Below, one piece after another: positions 58,210-64,000 of a stretch of DNA of 64,000 nt (position 1 is the stretch's first letter; each line of letters starts with the position of its first letter). The DNA is taken from assembly GCA_003248315.1 (NCBI GenBank), contig QKWM01000004.1, positions 4,089,001-4,153,000 of the forward strand, read 5' to 3'. The notes below the pieces were generated by a model. That model did not search any database, was not told the origin of the DNA, and was given only the letters and a program-made list of their open reading frames with translations. The stretch is from Streptomyces sp. SW4 (lineage in GTDB: Bacteria > Actinomycetota > Actinomycetes > Streptomycetales > Streptomycetaceae). Both the position numbers and the translations under genes were made by a program.

Positions 58210-59260
58210 TTCGCCGCCGCCTTCCTCACCGGTGCCTTCTCCTGCGCCGCGTCCTTCGCGGGAGCTTTCGCAGCCGTCTCGACGGGAGCGGGGACCGCGA
58301 CGGGCTCGCCGGCCCCGGCTCGTCCTTTGGCCGGCCCGCCGTTCAGCCGGTCCACGCCGTACCGCAGCGCCGACGCGTAGGTGTCGTCCGGGTCGAGGCG
58401 CCGCAGCTCCTCCGCGATCAGCTCGGCCGTGTCGCGGCGCTTGAGCGCCACCGCACGGTTCGGCTGGCCCTCGATGGAGAGGTTGGCCAGCGTGCCGTCG
58501 CCCCGGTCCAGGACGATCGGGCCGCAGTCCGTGTCCATGCGGACCGCCGTCAGGCCCGGCCCGGCGGACACCGTCCGCTTCACCGGCACGTCCAGCCGGT
58601 CCGCCAGCCACATCGCCAGCAGCTCGCAGCTCGGGTTGAACTCCTCGCCCTCCACCTCGACGCCCTGCACCTCGCAGGCCACCTGGTCCAGGGCCGCCGC
58701 CAGCATCGAGCGCCACGGCGTGATCCGGGTCCAGGACAGGTCGGTGTCGCCGGGCGTGTAGCTCCCGGCGCGGGCGATCAGCTCCTCGACGGGGTTCTCG
58801 CAGGCGTAGGTGTCGGTGACCCGGCGCTGTGCCAGCGAGCCCAGCGGGTCGCTGGCGGGGTCCAGCGGCGCGTTCACCGGCCACCACACCACGACCGGCG
58901 CGTCCGGCAGCAGCAGCGGCAGGACCACCGACTGGGCGTGGTTGACCACCTCGCCGTGCAGCCGCAGCACCACCGTCTCGCCCGTGCTGGCGTCCGCGCC
59001 GAGACGCACCTCGGCGTCCAGCCGGGACTGGGTGCGGTCCCGGGGGAGCGGGAGACCCGCTTGATCACCACGAGGGTGCGCGAGGGGTGCTCGTGCGAGG
59101 CGTCGCTCGCCGCCTTCAGCGCGTCGTAGGCGTTCTCCTCGTCCGTGACGATGACCAGCGTCAGCACCATGCCGATGGCCGGCGTGCCGATGGCCCGCCG
59201 CCCCTGCACCAGCGCCTTGTTGATCTTGCTGGCCGTGGTGTCCGTGAGGTCGATCTTCAT
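58206..59260 (-). CDS. opcA: Glucose-6-phosphate dehydrogenase assembly protein OpcA, frameshifted
   Basis: About 351 aa. N-terminal MKIDLTDTTASKINKALVQGRR is the usual opening; PVVVWWPVNAPLDPASDPLG and ARAGSYTPGDTDLSWTRITPWR are family blocks. OpcA is needed for G6PDH assembly and redox control. The frame breaks at the CCC/GGGGG junction 59039-59046 (KRVSRSP to RDRTQSRLDAEV). A Lys/Ala/Pro-rich tail ends the protein (APVRKAAAK). ATG 59260 overlaps the zwf stop. Confidence 0.93.
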
Positions 59261-60780
59261 GGCCGGCGCCAGCTCCGTCCGTCTCGCTCCAGCATCTGGT
59301 CCGCCTCGACGGGTCCCCAGGTGCCCGCCGGGTACCGGGCCGGCTTGCCGTGCGTGTCCCAGTACTCCTCGATCGGGTCGAGGATCTTCCAGGACAGCTC
59401 GACCTCCTCGGTGCGCGGGAAGAGGTTCGCGTCGCCGAGCAGCACGTCGAGGATGAGCCGCTCGTACGCCTCCGGGCTGGACTCGGTGAACGACTCGCCG
59501 TAGGCGAAGTCCATCGACACGTCCCGGATCTCCATGGAGGTGCCCGGCACCTTCGAGCCGAAGCGGACCGTGACGCCCTCGTCCGGCTGGACCCGGATGA
59601 CGATGGCGTTCTGGCCCAGTTCCTCCGTGGCGGTGGTGTCGAAGGGTGAGTGCGGGGCCCGCTGGAAGACGACCGCGATCTCCGTCACCCGGCGTCCCAG
59701 CCGCTTGCCGGTGCGCAGGTAGAAGGGGACGCCCGCCCAGCGGCGGTTGTCGATCGCCAGCTTGATCGCGGCGTAGGTGTCGGTCTTCGACTTCGGGTCG
59801 ATGCCCTCCTCGTCGAGGTAGCCGATGACCTTCGCGCCGCCCTGCCAGCCGGCCGCGTACTGGGCGCGCACGGTGTCCCGGCCCAGGTCCTTGGGGAGCC
59901 GGACCGCGCCGAGCACCTTCGTCTTCTCCGCGGCCAGCGCGTCCGCGTCGAAGGAGGCGGGCTCCTCCATCGCGGTCAGCGCGAGCAGCTGGAGCAGGTG
60001 GTTCTGGATGACGTCGCGGGCGGCGCCGATGCCGTCGTAGTAGCCGGCCCGGCCGCCGATGCCGATGTCCTCGGCCATGGTGATCTGCACGTGGTCGACG
60101 TAGGACCGGTTCCAGATCGGCTCGAACATGGTGTTGGCGAAGCGCAGCGCCAGGATGTTCTGGACGGTCTCCTTGCCCAGGTAGTGGTCGATGCGGAAGA
60201 CCTGGTCCGGGGCGAAGACCTCGTGGACGATGGAGTTCAGCTCCTCGGCCGACTTCAGGTCGTGGCCGAAGGGCTTCTCGATCACCGCGCGCCGCCAGGA
60301 GCCGTCCTTCTGGTCGGCCAGCCCGTGCTTCTTCAGCTGCTGGATGACCACCGGGAAGGACTTCGGCGGCACGGAGAGGTAGAAGGCGAAGTTGCCGCCC
60401 GTGCCCTGCGCCTTGTCCAGTTCCTGGATGGTGCTGCGCAGCCGCTCGAACGCCTCGTCGTCGTCGAAGGTGCCCTGGACGAAGCGCATCCCCTGGATGA
60501 GCTGCTGCCAGACCTCCTCGCGGAACGGCGTGCGCGAGTGCTCCTTGACGGCGTCGTGCACGACCTGGGCGAAGTCCTCGTGCTCCCAGTCGCGGCGGGC
60601 GAAGCCGACGAGCGAGAAGCCCGGCGGCAGCAGACCCCGGTTGGCGAGGTCGTACACGGCGGGCATGAGCTTCTTGCGGGACAGGTCGCCCGTGACGCCG
60701 AAGATGACCAGACCCGACGGCCCCGCGATGCGCGGGAGCCGTCGGTCTGCGGGGTCACGCAGCGGGTTGCTGCTTGACAA
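59257..60780 (-). CDS. zwf: Glucose-6-phosphate 1-dehydrogenase
   Basis: 507 aa and intact. Dinucleotide site VIFGVTGDLSRKKLMPAVY, the substrate motif DHYLGKETVQNILALRFAN, then NRWAGVPFYLRTGK-type block (RRWAGVPFYLRTGKRL) and the end QMLERDGRSWRRP. Makes NADPH in the first pentose-phosphate step. The start is TTG at 60780 (MSSSNPLRDPADRRLPRIAG): GGAGG lies nine bases upstream inside the tal end and no better start exists upstream. pgl, opcA and zwf overlap their starts and stops. Confidence 0.95.
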   Translation of the reverse strand: MSSSNPLRDPADRRLPRIAGPSGLVIFGVTGDLSRKKLMPAVYDLANRGLLPPGFSLVGFARRDWEHEDFAQVVHDAVKEHSRTPFREEVWQQLIQGMRFVQGTFDDDEAFERLRSTIQELDKAQGTGGNFAFYLSVPPKSFPVVIQQLKKHGLADQKDGSWRRAVIEKPFGHDLKSAEELNSIVHEVFAPDQVFRIDHYLGKETVQNILALRFANTMFEPIWNRSYVDHVQITMAEDIGIGGRAGYYDGIGAARDVIQNHLLQLLALTAMEEPASFDADALAAEKTKVLGAVRLPKDLGRDTVRAQYAAGWQGGAKVIGYLDEEGIDPKSKTDTYAAIKLAIDNRRWAGVPFYLRTGKRLGRRVTEIAVVFQRAPHSPFDTTATEELGQNAIVIRVQPDEGVTVRFGSKVPGTSMEIRDVSMDFAYGESFTESSPEAYERLILDVLLGDANLFPRTEEVELSWKILDPIEEYWDTHGKPARYPAGTWGPVEADQMLERDGRSWRRP

Positions 60781-60783
60781 TTT

Positions 60784-61902
60784 CTAGCCCTCCGAGGGAG
60801 CGAGGCGCTGAAGCTCCGCCTCGGTCGACTTCAGCAGGTCGTTCCAGGACGCCTCGAACTTCTCGACGCCCTCGTCCTCCAGGAGCTGCACGACCTCGTC
60901 GTAGGAGATCCCGAGCTTCTCGACCGCGTCGAGGTCGGCACGGGCCTGCTCGTAGGTGCCGGAGACGGTGTCCCCGGTGATCTCGCCATGGTCCTCGGTG
61001 GCCAGCAGCGTGGCCTCCGGCATGGTGTTCACCGTGTTGGGCGCGACCAGCTCGGTGACGTACATCGTGTCGCTGTACGCCGGGTCCTTCACGCCGGTCG
61101 AGGCCCACAGCGGACGCTGCCTGTTGGCGCCCGCCTTCTCCAGCGCGGCCCAGCGGTCGGAGGCGAAGACCTCCTCGTACGCCTGGTAGGCCAGGCGCGC
61201 GTTGGCCACGGCGGCCTTGCCGCGCAGGGCCTTGGCCTCGTCGGTGCCGAGCGCGTCGAGCCGCTTGTCGATCTCGGTGTCCACGCGGGACACGAAGAAG
61301 GACGCCACCGAGTGGATCCCGGAGAGGTCCAGGCCCCGCTCCTTGGCCTTCTCCAGGCCGGTGAGGAACGCGTCCATGACCTTGCGGTAGCGCTCCAGCG
61401 AGAAGATCAGCGTGACGTTGACGCTGATGCCGTTGCCGATGGTCTCGGCGATCGCCGGCAGGCCCGCCTCGGTGGCCGGGATCTTGATGAAGGTGTTGGG
61501 CCGGTCCACCAGCCAGGCCAGCTGCCGGGCCTCGGCGACGGTCGCCTTGGTGTGGTGCGCCAGGCGCGGGTCGACCTCGATCGACACCCGGCCGTCCTTG
61601 CCGCCGGTGGCGTCGTAGACCGGGCGCAGGATGTCGGCGGCGTCGCGGACGTCCGCCGTGGTGATCATCCGGATGGCCTCCTCGACGGTCACCTTGCGGG
61701 CCGCGAGGTCGGACAGCTGCCGGTCGTAGCCGTCGCCCTGGGAGATCGCCTTCTGGAAGATCGTCGGGTTGGTGGTGACGCCCACGACGTGCTGCTGGTC
61801 GATCAGCTCGGCGAGGTTGCCGGACGTGATCCGCTTGCGGGACAGGTCGTCCAGCCAGATCGCGACGCCTGCGTCGGAGAGGCGCTTGAGTGCGTCTGTC
61901 AT
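60784..61902 (-). CDS. tal: Transaldolase
   Basis: 372 aa and intact. WLDDLSRKRITSGNLAELID, VVGVTTNPTIFQKAISQG, the Schiff-base lysine in NTFIKIPATEAGLPAI, and GISVNVTLIFSLERY mark the Gram-positive TalB-like family. Transfers a three-carbon unit between sugar phosphates. ATG 61902 with AGGAG about twelve bases upstream. The zwf TTG is only three bases past its stop. Confidence 0.96.
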   Translation of the reverse strand: MTDALKRLSDAGVAIWLDDLSRKRITSGNLAELIDQQHVVGVTTNPTIFQKAISQGDGYDRQLSDLAARKVTVEEAIRMITTADVRDAADILRPVYDATGGKDGRVSIEVDPRLAHHTKATVAEARQLAWLVDRPNTFIKIPATEAGLPAIAETIGNGISVNVTLIFSLERYRKVMDAFLTGLEKAKERGLDLSGIHSVASFFVSRVDTEIDKRLDALGTDEAKALRGKAAVANARLAYQAYEEVFASDRWAALEKAGANRQRPLWASTGVKDPAYSDTMYVTELVAPNTVNTMPEATLLATEDHGEITGDTVSGTYEQARADLDAVEKLGISYDEVVQLLEDEGVEKFEASWNDLLKSTEAELQRLAPSEG

Positions 61903-61936
61903 GGAAATTGCATCTCCTACGTGTCGTGTACGAGCG

Positions 61937-64000
<2,064 letters not shown>

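Overview
The window is very high in G+C, dense in genes, uses GTG/TTG starts freely, and carries actinomycete-specific families (WhiA, OpcA, RbpA-type protein, WhiJ-type XRE/DUF397 pairs, mycothiol-dependent isomerase fold). It reads as the core chromosome of a Streptomyces species. The order uvrB / terC / uvrA / uvrC-rapZ-yvcK-whiA / gap-pgk-tpi-secG / pgi / pgl-opcA-zwf-tal-tkt is, as I remember it, that of the S. coelicolor SCO1935-SCO1980 region in reverse numbering.

Layout. 1-2.1 kb: a WhiJ-type triad (HATPase, XRE, DUF397). 2.3-12.9 kb: housekeeping and accessory metabolism: an orphan gltD, a DUF1772 membrane protein, a uridine-kinase-like protein, CorA, a methyltransferase, psuK-psuG, a VOC protein, ogt, glpQ and an MHYT sensor. 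12.9-20.4 kb: uvrB, two TerD-type proteins, a yybP-ykoY-type leader with terC, and a cation/proton antiporter. 20.5-24.6 kb: an MFS transporter, aroQ, an MBL hydrolase and an MDMPI-fold protein. 24.7-37 kb: uvrA, a sugar kinase with its LacI regulator, a Rieske protein, an HTH protein, then the overlapping run uvrC-rapZ-yvcK-whiA. 37.6-46.7 kb: a secreted M14 carboxypeptidase, then gap, pgk, tpiA, secG, an RbpA-family gene and pgi. 46.7-57.2 kb: an FtsX-type ABC exporter with a PadR regulator, a solute-binding protein, and a GH13 glucosidase with a sugar ABC importer that has no ATPase gene (probably served by a shared MsiK-type ATPase). 57.4-64 kb: pgl-opcA-zwf-tal-tkt on the minus strand; tkt runs off the window.

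Two messages matter most to a user. First, about half of the genes are interrupted by single-base deletions, and every one maps to a run of G or C. Restoring one base per run makes every affected CDS an exact multiple of three and rebuilds the conserved protein, even in essential genes (pgk, tkt, whiA, secondary switches such as rbpA-type). I therefore treat them as sequence errors, annotate full-length genes, and give the run for each. Second, all three uvr genes and one terD gene carry the same promoter signature, TTGTCRGTG-N8-TANNNT. This is the motif known from the LexA-independent (RecA-NDp / PafBC) damage response of actinobacteria, and at uvrC it sits in front of a run of overlapping genes that ends in the sporulation regulator whiA.

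Other regulatory features that stand out are a Mn-type riboswitch whose P1 strand can also pair with the terC ribosome binding site, a 34-bp perfect palindrome between lacI and the Rieske gene, a 13-bp operator-like motif shared by the padR region and the sugar operon, and a structured segment upstream of the RbpA-family gene. No tRNA, rRNA, CRISPR array, insertion sequence or phage gene was seen.
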